This document shows, piece after piece, positions 1 to 6,396 of a stretch of 7,353 nt of DNA; the stretch's first letter is position 1, and every line of letters starts with the position of its first letter. The notes beneath the pieces were generated by a model. The model made no database searches and was not told where the DNA came from. It saw nothing but the letters and a program-made list of their open reading frames with translations. This DNA comes from an uncultured Bacilli bacterium. Lineage in GTDB: Bacteria > Bacillota_I > Bacilli_A > RF39 > UBA660. The DNA lies in assembly GCA_947595415.1 (NCBI GenBank), contig CANQER010000051.1, positions 1-7,353 of the forward strand, read 5' to 3'. Position numbers and translations under genes: made by a program.

Positions 1-426
1 TATCGAAAAGTAATAGATTCATATTGTAACGATAAAGAAAATTATGAATATAATAAAGAGTTAGAAAGAGTATTAAGTAATTGTGCTAATAGGGATAGTG
101 TGGTTCAGTTTTTTGATGGTAATATGAAAGGTGGTTACTATAATAATCGTATTGAAATATCAAATCAAGATTTTTTAGGGATTGTTACTGATTATGATAG
201 TGATAAAAAATTGATTACTTTAGAACAGAGAAACTACTTTAAAAAAGGTGATGTAGTAGAAATATTTAATCCTAAAATGGAGGTAATTAGTTTTAAAATA
301 AACGAAATATACGATTTAGATGGTAATTTAATTGAAGTTTGTAATCATCCAAAACAAGTAGTTAAGTTAAAAACTGATTTTAAAGTTACCCCATTTAGCT
401 TAATGCGTATTAAAAAAACTATATAA
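1..426 (+). CDS. U32 family peptidase / tRNA hydroxylation protein (TrhP-like), 3' part only
   Basis: The reading frame is open from the first base, so this is the last 141 residues of a longer gene whose start lies outside the window. The sequence matches the C-terminal domain of U32 proteins: an AYRKALD-like helix (here YRKVIDSY), then FLGIVTDYD, LEQRNYFKKGDVVEIF, a DLDGN turn and a HPKQVVKLK strand near the end. U32 proteins of the YrrN/YrrO type are now known as TrhP1/TrhP2, which make 5-hydroxyuridine at tRNA position 34 from prephenate. Older names call them collagenase-like peptidases. The catalytic N-terminal part is not visible, so the exact subfamily cannot be fixed. In B. subtilis the order is yrrN-yrrO-udk-greA. 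Here greA follows directly and udk is absent, which supports the YrrO-like assignment. The gene ends four bases before the greA promoter and has no terminator of its own. Confidence 0.85.
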   Translation, partial: YRKVIDSYCNDKENYEYNKELERVLSNCANRDSVVQFFDGNMKGGYYNNRIEISNQDFLGIVTDYDSDKKLITLEQRNYFKKGDVVEIFNPKMEVISFKINEIYDLDGNLIEVCNHPKQVVKLKTDFKVTPFSLMRIKKTI

Positions 427-430
427 AATA

Positions 431-459
431 TTGACAAATTCAAAAATATATAGTATTAT
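431..459 (+). promoter_or_regulatory. sigma-A type promoter for greA
   Basis: A perfect -35 box TTGACA lies at 431-436 and a TATTAT -10 box at 454-459, separated by exactly 17 bases. Transcription would start near 466 and leave a leader of about 32 bases before the greA ATG. It begins only four bases after the upstream stop codon, and no terminator precedes it, so greA may also receive read-through from the U32 gene. Confidence 0.85.
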
Positions 460-497
460 TTTGTAGTTAATAGTTATGGAATTAGAGGTGAAGAAGA

Positions 498-962
498 ATG
501 TCAAATGAGATATATTTAACTAAAGAAGGTCTAGAAGACATCAAAAAAGAGTTGGAATATTTAAAACTTGAAAAAAGACCTGAAGTTATTAATGCCTTAA
601 AAGATGCTCGTAGTCAAGGAGATTTATCTGAAAATGCAGAGTATGATGCAGCTAGGACAGAACAAGCTTTAGTTGAAAGTAAAATTTCTGAATTAGAGAC
701 AATGATTAATAAAGCGATTATTATAGATAAAATTCAAACTGATAAAGTTGGAATAGGTAATCGTGTTACAGTTAAATATATTGGTGAAAATGATACAGAT
801 GTCTATACTATCGTTGGTAGTAAAGAAGTTGATCCTTTTGAAAATAAAATATCTAATGAATCACCAATCGCTAAGGCTATTATGGGTTATAAAGTAGGAG
901 ATGTTGTTACTGTTGATAGCCCTAATGGTAAGTATGATGTTGAGATTGTTGGAATTGCTTAA
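498..962 (+). CDS. greA: transcription elongation factor GreA
   Basis: The product is 154 aa, close to the usual length of about 157. GreA enters the RNA polymerase secondary channel and stimulates cleavage of backtracked transcripts in the cytoplasm. Residues 1-75 form the N-terminal antiparallel coiled coil. The tip carries the family signature ARSQGDLSENAEYDAA (37-52), with the two acidic residues that position the catalytic Mg2+ at D42 and E45. Residues 80-154 form the FKBP-like C-terminal domain, with the conserved stretch ESPIAKAIMGYKVGD at about 120-134 and GKYDVEIVGI at the end. The start is set by AGAGGTG at 484-490, seven bases before the ATG. It has its own promoter and a terminator that overlaps the stop codon, so it looks monocistronic. 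Nothing in the protein is unusual. Confidence 0.97.
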   Translation: MSNEIYLTKEGLEDIKKELEYLKLEKRPEVINALKDARSQGDLSENAEYDAARTEQALVESKISELETMINKAIIIDKIQTDKVGIGNRVTVKYIGENDTDVYTIVGSKEVDPFENKISNESPIAKAIMGYKVGDVVTVDSPNGKYDVEIVGIA

Positions 963-986
963 GTAAACAAATTTTGTTTACTTTTT
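961..986 (+). terminator. rho-independent terminator of greA
   Basis: A 10-bp perfect stem (961-970 with 974-983), AAGTAAACAA pairing with TTGTTTACTT, has a three-base loop and runs into a U-tract (982-986, then ACTT). The stem begins within the greA stop codon. The stem is AT-rich, so termination may be only partial. Confidence 0.7.
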
Positions 987-988
987 AC

Positions 989-1017
989 TTGTAAATATTA
1001 CAAAAATATTATATACT
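989..1017 (+). promoter_or_regulatory. promoter for tig
   Basis: A -35-like TTGTAA at 989-994 and a -10 TATACT at 1012-1017 are separated by 17 bases, giving a start near 1024. The -35 box forms the left half of an inverted repeat, TTGTAA-ATA-TTACAA (989-1003), that could be a repressor site, although short palindromes are common in AT-rich DNA. Confidence 0.65.
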
Positions 1018-1028
1018 AATAGGAGTTG

Positions 1029-1035
1029 AAGGAGG
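1029..1035 (+). promoter_or_regulatory. ribosome binding site fixing the tig start
   Basis: AAGGAGG lies five bases before the ATG at 1041. It excludes the in-frame TTG at 1026, which lies before this site and would put the Shine-Dalgarno inside the gene. Confidence 0.85.
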
Positions 1036-1040
1036 TATTT

Positions 1041-2285
1041 ATGGCAAATACAAAAAATATTGTGGTTAAAATTGATGGGGATAAATGGCAAGAAGCTTTA
1101 GATAAATCATTTGAAAAAGCAAATAAAAAAGCTAAAATTCCAGGATTTAGACCAGGAAAAGCACCAAAAGATGTTTTTTTAAAAAAGTATGGTAAAGAAA
1201 GTTTATTTATGGATGCTGCTGATATGGTTATTGATGATGCTTATCATAAAGTTATAAAAGAAAATAGTGATTTAAAAATAGTTGCTCAACCAGAACTTAA
1301 TTTAAAGTCTTTAGATGAAAATGGAGTTGAATTTGAATTTATTTTAACTTTAAGACCTGAAGTTAAATTAGGTAAATATAAAAATTTAGGTGTTAAAAAA
1401 GAAGAAGTTAAAGTTACAAAAGAAGAAATTGATAATGCTATTTTAGAAATGCGTAATCGTTATGCAGAAAATGTAAATAAAGAAGGTAGTCTTGAAAAAG
1501 GCGATGTAGCTATTATTGATTTTGAAGGATTTAAAGATGGTGTTGCTTTTGAAGGTGGGAAAGCTACAAACTATTCTTTAACTATTGGATCTAATACTTT
1601 TATTCCAGGTTTTGAAGATAAACTAATTGGAATGAATAAGGGTGAAGAAAGAAATATCGATCTTACTTTCCCAACTGATTATCATAGTGAAGATTTAAAG
1701 GGTAAAGATGTTGTTTTTAAAGTTAAATTAAACGATATTAAACAAGTAAAAATACCAGAACTTGATAAAGATTTCTTTGAAGATTTAGGTATGGAAGGTA
1801 TCAATGATAAAGAAAGTTTAGAAAAACAAGTAAAAGAAAATATCTTAGCTCATAAAGATATGCATGTTGAAAATGAATACATTGATAAGTTACTAGAAAA
1901 AGCTTCTGAAAACGTTACTGTTGATATTCCAGATGTAATGGTTGATGAAGAAGTTCATCATATGATTCATCAATATGAAGACAATTTAAAAATGCAAGGT
2001 TTAACTTTAGAACAATTTTATCAATTCACAAATAGTGATGAAGAAACTTTAAAAAGTCAAATGAAAGATGAAGCTTTAAAAAGAATAACTTATCGTTTGA
2101 TGTTAGAAGAAATAATTAAAGAAGAAAAAATTGAAGTAACAGATGAAGAAGCTTCAAAAGAAGCTAGTGATTTAGCTTTGAAATACCAAATGGATAAAGA
2201 TGAATTTTTAAAACTATTTGGTGGAATTGAAATGGTTAAATATGATCTTGAAATGCGTAAGGCAATGGAAGTATTAAAAAGTTAA
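1041..2285 (+). CDS. tig: trigger factor, ribosome-associated chaperone and peptidyl-prolyl isomerase
   Basis: The product is 414 aa (family usually about 430). Trigger factor binds ribosomal protein uL23 at the exit tunnel and shields nascent chains. The ribosome-binding domain carries the signature GFRPGK at 35-40 (GFRxGK in the family). The FKBP-type isomerase domain spans roughly 150-235, with IIDFEGF, FEGGKA, IPGFEDKLIGM and TFPTDYHSEDLKGK all recognisable. Residues 236-414 are the charged, helical C-terminal chaperone domain, including IPELDKDFFEDLG. The N-terminus is about eight residues shorter than in E. coli or B. subtilis, so the first strand before the ribosome-binding signature is reduced. 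No upstream in-frame start with a ribosome site can restore it. It has its own promoter and is followed by two terminators, so it is probably monocistronic. Confidence 0.96.
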   Translation: MANTKNIVVKIDGDKWQEALDKSFEKANKKAKIPGFRPGKAPKDVFLKKYGKESLFMDAADMVIDDAYHKVIKENSDLKIVAQPELNLKSLDENGVEFEFILTLRPEVKLGKYKNLGVKKEEVKVTKEEIDNAILEMRNRYAENVNKEGSLEKGDVAIIDFEGFKDGVAFEGGKATNYSLTIGSNTFIPGFEDKLIGMNKGEERNIDLTFPTDYHSEDLKGKDVVFKVKLNDIKQVKIPELDKDFFEDLGMEGINDKESLEKQVKENILAHKDMHVENEYIDKLLEKASENVTVDIPDVMVDEEVHHMIHQYEDNLKMQGLTLEQFYQFTNSDEETLKSQMKDEALKRITYRLMLEEIIKEEKIEVTDEEASKEASDLALKYQMDKDEFLKLFGGIEMVKYDLEMRKAMEVLKS

Positions 2286-2293
2286 ATGTTATA

Positions 2294-2325
2294 AAAAGTG
2301 GTTATATAAATATACCATTTTTTTT
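2294..2325 (+). terminator. rho-independent terminator of tig
   Basis: The left arm from about 2294 (AAAAGTGGT, bulged T, ATA) pairs with TATACCATTT (2311-2320) around a four-base loop and runs into a tract of eight T (2318-2325). One G-U pair and one bulge are present. It lies nine bases after the tig stop codon. Confidence 0.8.
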
Positions 2326-2357
2326 AATTTTTAAAATCTAGAAATCTATAGTTTATC

Positions 2358-2386
2358 GATAAGTTAATAAATTTATCTTTTTTTTT
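2358..2386 (+). terminator. second tandem rho-independent terminator before rnfC
   Basis: GATAAGTT (2358-2365) pairs with AATTTATC (2370-2377), with one G-U pair and an AATA loop, followed directly by nine T (2378-2386). It backs up the tig terminator and separates tig from the rnf operon. It could instead act as an attenuator if a promoter lies upstream, but none is evident between 2326 and 2357. Confidence 0.75.
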
Positions 2387-2406
2387 AAGTCTAAATTAGA
2401 TATAAT
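2378..2406 (+). promoter_or_regulatory. probable promoter of the rnf operon
   Basis: A perfect -10 box TATAAT lies at 2401-2406. At 17-base spacing the -35 position falls on the T-tract of the preceding terminator (2378-2383, TTTTTT), which is a poor match. The start would be near 2412-2414, making the leader only about 14 bases, little more than the ribosome binding site. The weak -35 may mean that an activator is needed or that the AT-rich DNA acts as an UP element. Confidence 0.55.
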
Positions 2407-2411
2407 AGTAT

Positions 2412-2418
2412 AAAGGAG
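2412..2418 (+). promoter_or_regulatory. ribosome binding site fixing the rnfC start
   Basis: AAAGGAG lies eight bases before the ATG at 2427. The in-frame GTG at 2418 shares its first base with this site and therefore cannot be the start. Confidence 0.85.
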
Positions 2419-2426
2419 TGGTAAAG

Positions 2427-3671
2427 ATGAAAGGTAAAAAAATACCAGGTTACAAAAATATGTCTAAAAGTTTTTCAAAGTTTTTAAATCCTAAATATGT
2501 GTATATACCACTTATTGTAAGAGATGAATTAGATGTTACTGTTTTAGTAAAAAAAGGTAATTATGTATATAAAGGTATGATGATTGCGAAAACCAAAAAA
2601 GAAAAATATATACCTATTTATTCTAGTGTAAGTGGGTTTGTTGTAGATACAGAAGTAAAAACCTTATACAATAATAGGGAAGTAAAATGTTTAAAAATAG
2701 AAAATGATTTTAAAGAAAAATATGAAGAAGATAACACTTACAAATTAAACGAATATACCAAAGAGGAATTTACAGAATTATTAAGACTTATGAATATAAG
2801 AGGAATGGGAGGAGCTGATTTTCCTACTTATATTAAATATGAAGCAGATAAAATTAATATGTTGGTTGTTAATGCTATTGAATGTGAACCATACATTACA
2901 GCTGATTATACAGTTATAATGAATCATATTGAAGAAATATTAGAAGCAATTGATGCAATATTAGAAATTAACAAAATTGATAAATGTTATATTGCTATTA
3001 AAAAGACTAATAGTAAAGTAAAAGAAAAAATAAATACGTTTTTAGGTACTTATCCTAAAATAAAACTATACGAAGCTAGAAATGTCTATCCAATGGGTTG
3101 GGAAAAATTTTTAATTCGTGAAATTACTAAACAAAGCTACAATGTTTTACCTAGTGAAAAAAATATTGTGGTAAACAATATAAGTACTATTTATGCTATT
3201 TATGAGGCGTTAAAATATCATAAACCTTTAATGGAAAGAATTGTTACTATAACAGGTCCTATGGTTAAAAAACCTCAAAATATTTTAGTTAAAGTAGGGA
3301 CAAGTGTTAAAGATATTATTGATAATGTGGGATTAAAACGCAATAAAGATGTTGTTTTAGTGTGTGGTGGACCTATGATGGGTAAAAGTGTTAATGATAA
3401 TTTAGTTATTACTAGTAATATTAACTGTTTATTGTTTTTAAAGGATGAAGAGTTATTTATTAGTGATAATTGTTTTAGGTGTGGTAAATGTAGTGATGTT
3501 TGTCCTAATAATTTATCTCCAGTTTTAATTAAAGACAATTTAAGAAACAAAGAAAGATTAAAGACATTAAAACCAAATTTGTGTGTTGAATGTGGTCTTT
3601 GTTCTTATGTTTGTCCAGCTAAAATCAATTTAAGAGACTATGTTGTTAAAGCGAAAGGGGAAGTAAAATGA
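2427..3671 (+). CDS. rnfC: Rnf complex subunit RnfC, NADH/FMN-binding iron-sulfur protein
   Basis: The product is 414 aa, near the length of the short Bacillota RnfC and without the long C-terminal repeats of enterobacterial RsxC. RnfC is the peripheral cytoplasmic subunit that exchanges electrons with NAD(H) through FMN and passes them to two [4Fe-4S] clusters. The N-terminal 75 residues form a biotinyl/lipoyl-like domain (VLVKKGNYVYKGMMIA, PIYSSVSGFV). The Complex I 51-kDa-like FMN/NADH fold follows, with GMGGADFPT at 126-134 and ECEPYITADY from 152. The first cluster uses C349, C352, C355, C359 (CFRCGKCSDVCP). The second uses C386, C389, C392, C396 (CVECGLCSYVCP). Two deviations stand out: Asp replaces the usual Gly/Thr in GGAGFPT, and the GG.H motif near the N-terminus is missing. 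The stop overlaps the rnfD start (ATGA), implying coupled translation. Confidence 0.95.
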   Translation: MKGKKIPGYKNMSKSFSKFLNPKYVYIPLIVRDELDVTVLVKKGNYVYKGMMIAKTKKEKYIPIYSSVSGFVVDTEVKTLYNNREVKCLKIENDFKEKYEEDNTYKLNEYTKEEFTELLRLMNIRGMGGADFPTYIKYEADKINMLVVNAIECEPYITADYTVIMNHIEEILEAIDAILEINKIDKCYIAIKKTNSKVKEKINTFLGTYPKIKLYEARNVYPMGWEKFLIREITKQSYNVLPSEKNIVVNNISTIYAIYEALKYHKPLMERIVTITGPMVKKPQNILVKVGTSVKDIIDNVGLKRNKDVVLVCGGPMMGKSVNDNLVITSNINCLLFLKDEELFISDNCFRCGKCSDVCPNNLSPVLIKDNLRNKERLKTLKPNLCVECGLCSYVCPAKINLRDYVVKAKGEVK

Positions 3672-5098
3672 AAGAGTATCATTTAAAAGAAGGACCTTTT
3701 ATTAAAGATAAAAAAACGATTGATAAAGTAGGTTTATGTCTTCTTATATCTTTAGTCCCAATTGTTTTGTTTACGTTTTATAAAAATGGGATTATTCCTT
3801 ATGTAAATGGTAAAACCAATATATTAGGACTATTTTATCCTTTGATTTTTGTTTTATTATCAACATTTGTAACGTTTATAACAGAATCTTTGTACTATAA
3901 ATTTTATTTTAAAAAAGATATTAAAACAAGTATGATTAAAGCTTTAAAAAACTATGCTATTTTTCCAGGTTTATTTTTAGCTTTAGTTTTACCTATTAAT
4001 ACACCTTTAGAAATTTTAATTTTAGGTGGTATTATAGCTAGTTTAGTAGGTAAACTTATTTTTGGTGGGTTTGGTAATAATATTTTTAATCCAGCTTTGA
4101 TAGGGGCTTTGTTTATTCTTACAGCTTATTCTTTAACTATTTCAAATAGTGGAGGTTATTTAAATAGTTATGAAGTAGATACAATTTCTCAGTCAACTCC
4201 TTTATCAAATGTTGTTACTGGGATTGGAAGTTATGATACGTTAGTAAAACCTTATGGTTCATTGTCTGATTTTTTCATAGGTACAATTCCAGGGGCAGTA
4301 GGTGAAACTAGTTTTTTACTATGTTTAATTGCTTTTATATTTTTAACTGTTACTAAATCAATTAAGTGGGTTATACCAGTCTTTTATATTGCGACTGTTT
4401 TTATCATGACTTTTATCATAGGTAGTATTAATGATCTAGGTATATGGTATCCTTTGTTTCAAATCTTTAGTGGAGGATTGATGTTTGGAGCTGTTTTTAT
4501 GGCTACTGATCCTGTTACTAGTCCTGTAACAAAACCAGGACAAATTATATATGGTTTGATGTTAGGTATTCTAACAGTTACGTTTAGATATTTAACTGTT
4601 TATCCAGAAGGTGTTTTAACTAGTATTTTAACTATGAATATGTTTGTGTTTATAATTGATAAGATAGGAGTTAAAATTAAATTTTCTAAAAAATGGTTAA
4701 TTTTACCTTTAAGTATTATTTTAATACTTGGTTTAAGTATAAGTATTAGTGTTGGTTTTTCTTATCAAAAAACTAGTGAAGTTGATCCTAATTATAAGAT
4801 AATTTCTAAAGATCAAAATGATAATCAAACTATTTATATGGTAAGTGAAAAAGGTTATGGGGGTAATATTGAAGCTCGTATTACTTTTGAAGATGGAAAA
4901 ATTTTAGAAATTTTAATTGTTAATCAAAATGAAAGTTTTTTCCAAAAGATAGTTGATGCTGATTACATTAATAAGTTAGTTAGTAGTGATGATGTAGCTA
5001 ATATTGATACAGTATCTGGAGCTACTGTTAGTTCAACTGCTTTAAAGAAAATGGTTATCAATACATGGAATGATTATAAGGGTGATAATAATGAATAA
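3668..5098 (+). CDS. rnfD: RnfD-RnfG fusion, membrane flavoprotein of the Rnf complex
   Basis: The product is 476 aa, against roughly 300-350 for RnfD alone. Residues 1-336 are RnfD: about ten membrane helices, FGGFGNNIFNPALIGALF (132-149), a covalent-FMN site at T177 in DTISQSTPL, and the family block MATDPVTSPVTKPGQ (278-292) followed by YPEGV. After a basic cytoplasmic turn (KIKFSKK) comes an extra helix at 342-364 and an extracytoplasmic domain with KGYGGNIEARITFEDGKI (395-412) and DTVSGATVSST (447-457). The latter fits the ApbE flavinylation motif Dxx[ST]GAT with T453 as acceptor, so this part is a compact RnfG (anchor plus FMN-binding domain). The RnfG motif ETPGLG is not kept; the equivalent place reads NESFFQKI. 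AAAGGGG at 3654-3660 is the ribosome site. No stop or frameshift separates the two halves, and no separate rnfG follows. Confidence 0.9.
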   Translation: MKEYHLKEGPFIKDKKTIDKVGLCLLISLVPIVLFTFYKNGIIPYVNGKTNILGLFYPLIFVLLSTFVTFITESLYYKFYFKKDIKTSMIKALKNYAIFPGLFLALVLPINTPLEILILGGIIASLVGKLIFGGFGNNIFNPALIGALFILTAYSLTISNSGGYLNSYEVDTISQSTPLSNVVTGIGSYDTLVKPYGSLSDFFIGTIPGAVGETSFLLCLIAFIFLTVTKSIKWVIPVFYIATVFIMTFIIGSINDLGIWYPLFQIFSGGLMFGAVFMATDPVTSPVTKPGQIIYGLMLGILTVTFRYLTVYPEGVLTSILTMNMFVFIIDKIGVKIKFSKKWLILPLSIILILGLSISISVGFSYQKTSEVDPNYKIISKDQNDNQTIYMVSEKGYGGNIEARITFEDGKILEILIVNQNESFFQKIVDADYINKLVSSDDVANIDTVSGATVSSTALKKMVINTWNDYKGDNNE

Positions 5099-5180
5099 GA
5101 AAGTAAAAAGTGTTTTAGTTTTAACTATTACAGCTTTAGTTTGTACAACGATTATATATTTAGTTAAAGTTATGGGATGA
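5091..5180 (+). CDS. small single-helix membrane protein in the rnfG slot (29 aa)
   Basis: This ORF begins MNKKVKSVLVLTIT and ends IIYLVKVMG. A KK-rich N-terminus leads into one hydrophobic helix (about residues 7-25) with a single Cys at 18, predicted N-in. AAGGGTG at 5078-5084 lies six bases upstream of the ATG, the start overlaps the end of rnfD by eight bases, and the stop is 11 bases before the rnfE start. It therefore fills almost the whole gap between rnfD and rnfE. In Clostridia rnfG sits in this place, and its N-terminus also looks like a short basic stretch plus one helix. It could be a leftover RnfG anchor, a true micro-subunit, or chance coding. The good ribosome site and exact fit favour translation. 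No known family is recognised. Confidence 0.55.
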   Translation: MNKKVKSVLVLTITALVCTTIIYLVKVMG

Positions 5181-5186
5181 AAGGAG
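5180..5186 (+). promoter_or_regulatory. ribosome binding site fixing the rnfE start
   Basis: AAAGGAG lies five bases before the ATG at 5192. It rules out the in-frame ATG at 5177, which precedes it. Starting at 5192 also restores the conserved N-terminus NGIIKENPTFVL. Confidence 0.85.
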
Positions 5187-5191
5187 TTTAT

Positions 5192-5830
5192 ATGAAAAGG
5201 ATATTAAATGGTATTATTAAAGAAAATCCAACTTTTGTGTTATTACTTGGATTGTGTCCTGCTTTAGCTGTTACGACAAAATTTGAAACAGCTTATATGA
5301 TGGGTATATGTGTTCTTGTTATAGTTACTTTGTCAAATTTAATAATATCTATTATTAAAAATTTAGTTAGTGATACAGTAAGAATACCTACTTATATTTT
5401 GATAATTGGTAGTTTAGTAACTGTAATTGAGATTCTTTTGGAAAGATATGTTCCTAAACTTTATAGTGCCCTTGGGATTTATTTACCATTAATTGTCGTT
5501 AATTGTATTGTTTTAGGTAGGGCACTTTCTGTAGCTAGTAAAGAAAGTGTTAAGAATAGTTTTTTAGATGGTATAGGGATTGGTTTAGGGTTTAGTTTAG
5601 CTTTAATGCTTATATCTTTTATTAGGGAAGTTTTAGGAACAGGAATGATTAGTTTGATAGATAGTATTAGTGGTATAGTTGGGTTTAAACTTGTTTTGAG
5701 GGTTTTACCAAATACTAGTTTGTTTCCAAATTCTATTTTTGTAAGTCCTGCAGGTGCTTTTCTAACGTTGGGATTTTTAATAGCTTTGTTTAACTATTTA
5801 AAATCTAGAAAGGTGGGGGAAGAAAAATGA
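5192..5830 (+). CDS. rnfE: Rnf complex membrane subunit RnfE
   Basis: The product is 212 aa, full length for the family. RnfE is an integral membrane protein related to NqrD. With RnfA it forms a pseudo-symmetric pair thought to hold an iron or [2Fe-2S] centre in the middle of the membrane. About six helices are visible (roughly 12-27, 33-52, 67-82, 94-110, 127-147, 186-204). The family N-terminus NGIIKENPTFVLLLGLCP is intact, with the ligand Cys at C22. The second conserved Cys, C105, lies in GIYLPLIVVNCIVLGRA. VRIPTY and FIREVLGTG are also typical. The stop overlaps the rnfA start (ATGA). Nothing needed for function appears to be missing. Confidence 0.96.
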   Translation: MKRILNGIIKENPTFVLLLGLCPALAVTTKFETAYMMGICVLVIVTLSNLIISIIKNLVSDTVRIPTYILIIGSLVTVIEILLERYVPKLYSALGIYLPLIVVNCIVLGRALSVASKESVKNSFLDGIGIGLGFSLALMLISFIREVLGTGMISLIDSISGIVGFKLVLRVLPNTSLFPNSIFVSPAGAFLTLGFLIALFNYLKSRKVGEEK

Positions 5831-6396
5831 ATTTAATTAGTCTTTTTGTAGCTAGTATATTAACTCAAAATATTATTCTTACGAAGTTTTTAGGGATATG
5901 TCCTTTTATGGGAACTTCTAGTAAGGAAAAGAATGCTTTAGGAATGGGGATAGCTGTTAGTTTTGTGGTTACTTTAAGTAGTATTATTACTTATTTGATT
6001 AATTATTATATTTTGATTCCTAGTGATTCTGGGTATTTAAAAACGATTGTGTTTATTCTTACGATAGCTTCTTTGGTTCAAATTGTGGAGATTATAATTA
6101 AAAGGTATAGTAAGACTTTATATAAGGAGTTAGGTATATATTTACCTTTGATAACTACTAATTGTGCTGTTTTAGGGATAACTTTACTTAATATCAACAA
6201 TGGTTATAGTTTTATTGAGATGTTGGTTTTTAGTGTTGGAAGTAGTATTGGTTTTACTTTGGTTATTTATTTGTTTAGTACGATTAGGGAGTATATTCAA
6301 ACTAAAAATGTTCCAGTTAGTTTTAGGGGTTATCCTATTGCTTTTATAACTGCTTCAATTATGGCTTTGGTGTTTTCTAGGTATATAGGTGGTTAG
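5827..6396 (+). CDS. rnfA: Rnf complex membrane subunit RnfA
   Basis: The product is 189 aa, the usual length. RnfA is the partner of RnfE, with inverted topology, and is related to NqrE. Conserved blocks are FLGICPFMG (21-29) with C25, GMGIAVSFVVTL (39-50), TIVFILTIASLVQIVE (73-88) and GIYLPLITTNCAVLG (103-117) with C113. C25 and C113 are the expected ligands of the intramembrane iron centre. Near the end VPVSFRGYPIAFITA is also typical. The start overlaps the rnfE stop by four bases, and a G-rich ribosome site (AAGGTGGGGGA, 5810-5820) precedes it. The TAG stop is followed immediately by the ATG of the next small ORF, so translation could re-initiate there. Confidence 0.97.
   Translation: MNLISLFVASILTQNIILTKFLGICPFMGTSSKEKNALGMGIAVSFVVTLSSIITYLINYYILIPSDSGYLKTIVFILTIASLVQIVEIIIKRYSKTLYKELGIYLPLITTNCAVLGITLLNINNGYSFIEMLVFSVGSSIGFTLVIYLFSTIREYIQTKNVPVSFRGYPIAFITASIMALVFSRYIGG

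Noticed and set aside
1026..1040. Upstream TTG start for tig
   Set aside because: AAGGAGG at 1029-1035 lies after it and directs the ribosome to the ATG at 1041. The same reasoning rejects GTG 2418 for rnfC and ATG 5177 for rnfE.
2353..2362. Palindrome TTATCGATAA as an antiterminator overlapping the second terminator
   Set aside because: With a loop allowed it leaves only three base pairs, and no leader promoter is visible upstream, so an attenuation switch is not supported.
3275..3550. Open frame of 91 codons on the - strand inside rnfC
   Set aside because: It lies antisense to well-conserved RnfC sequence including the first cluster motif, has no recognisable domain, and is rich in Leu/Ser/Thr as expected for a shadow frame.
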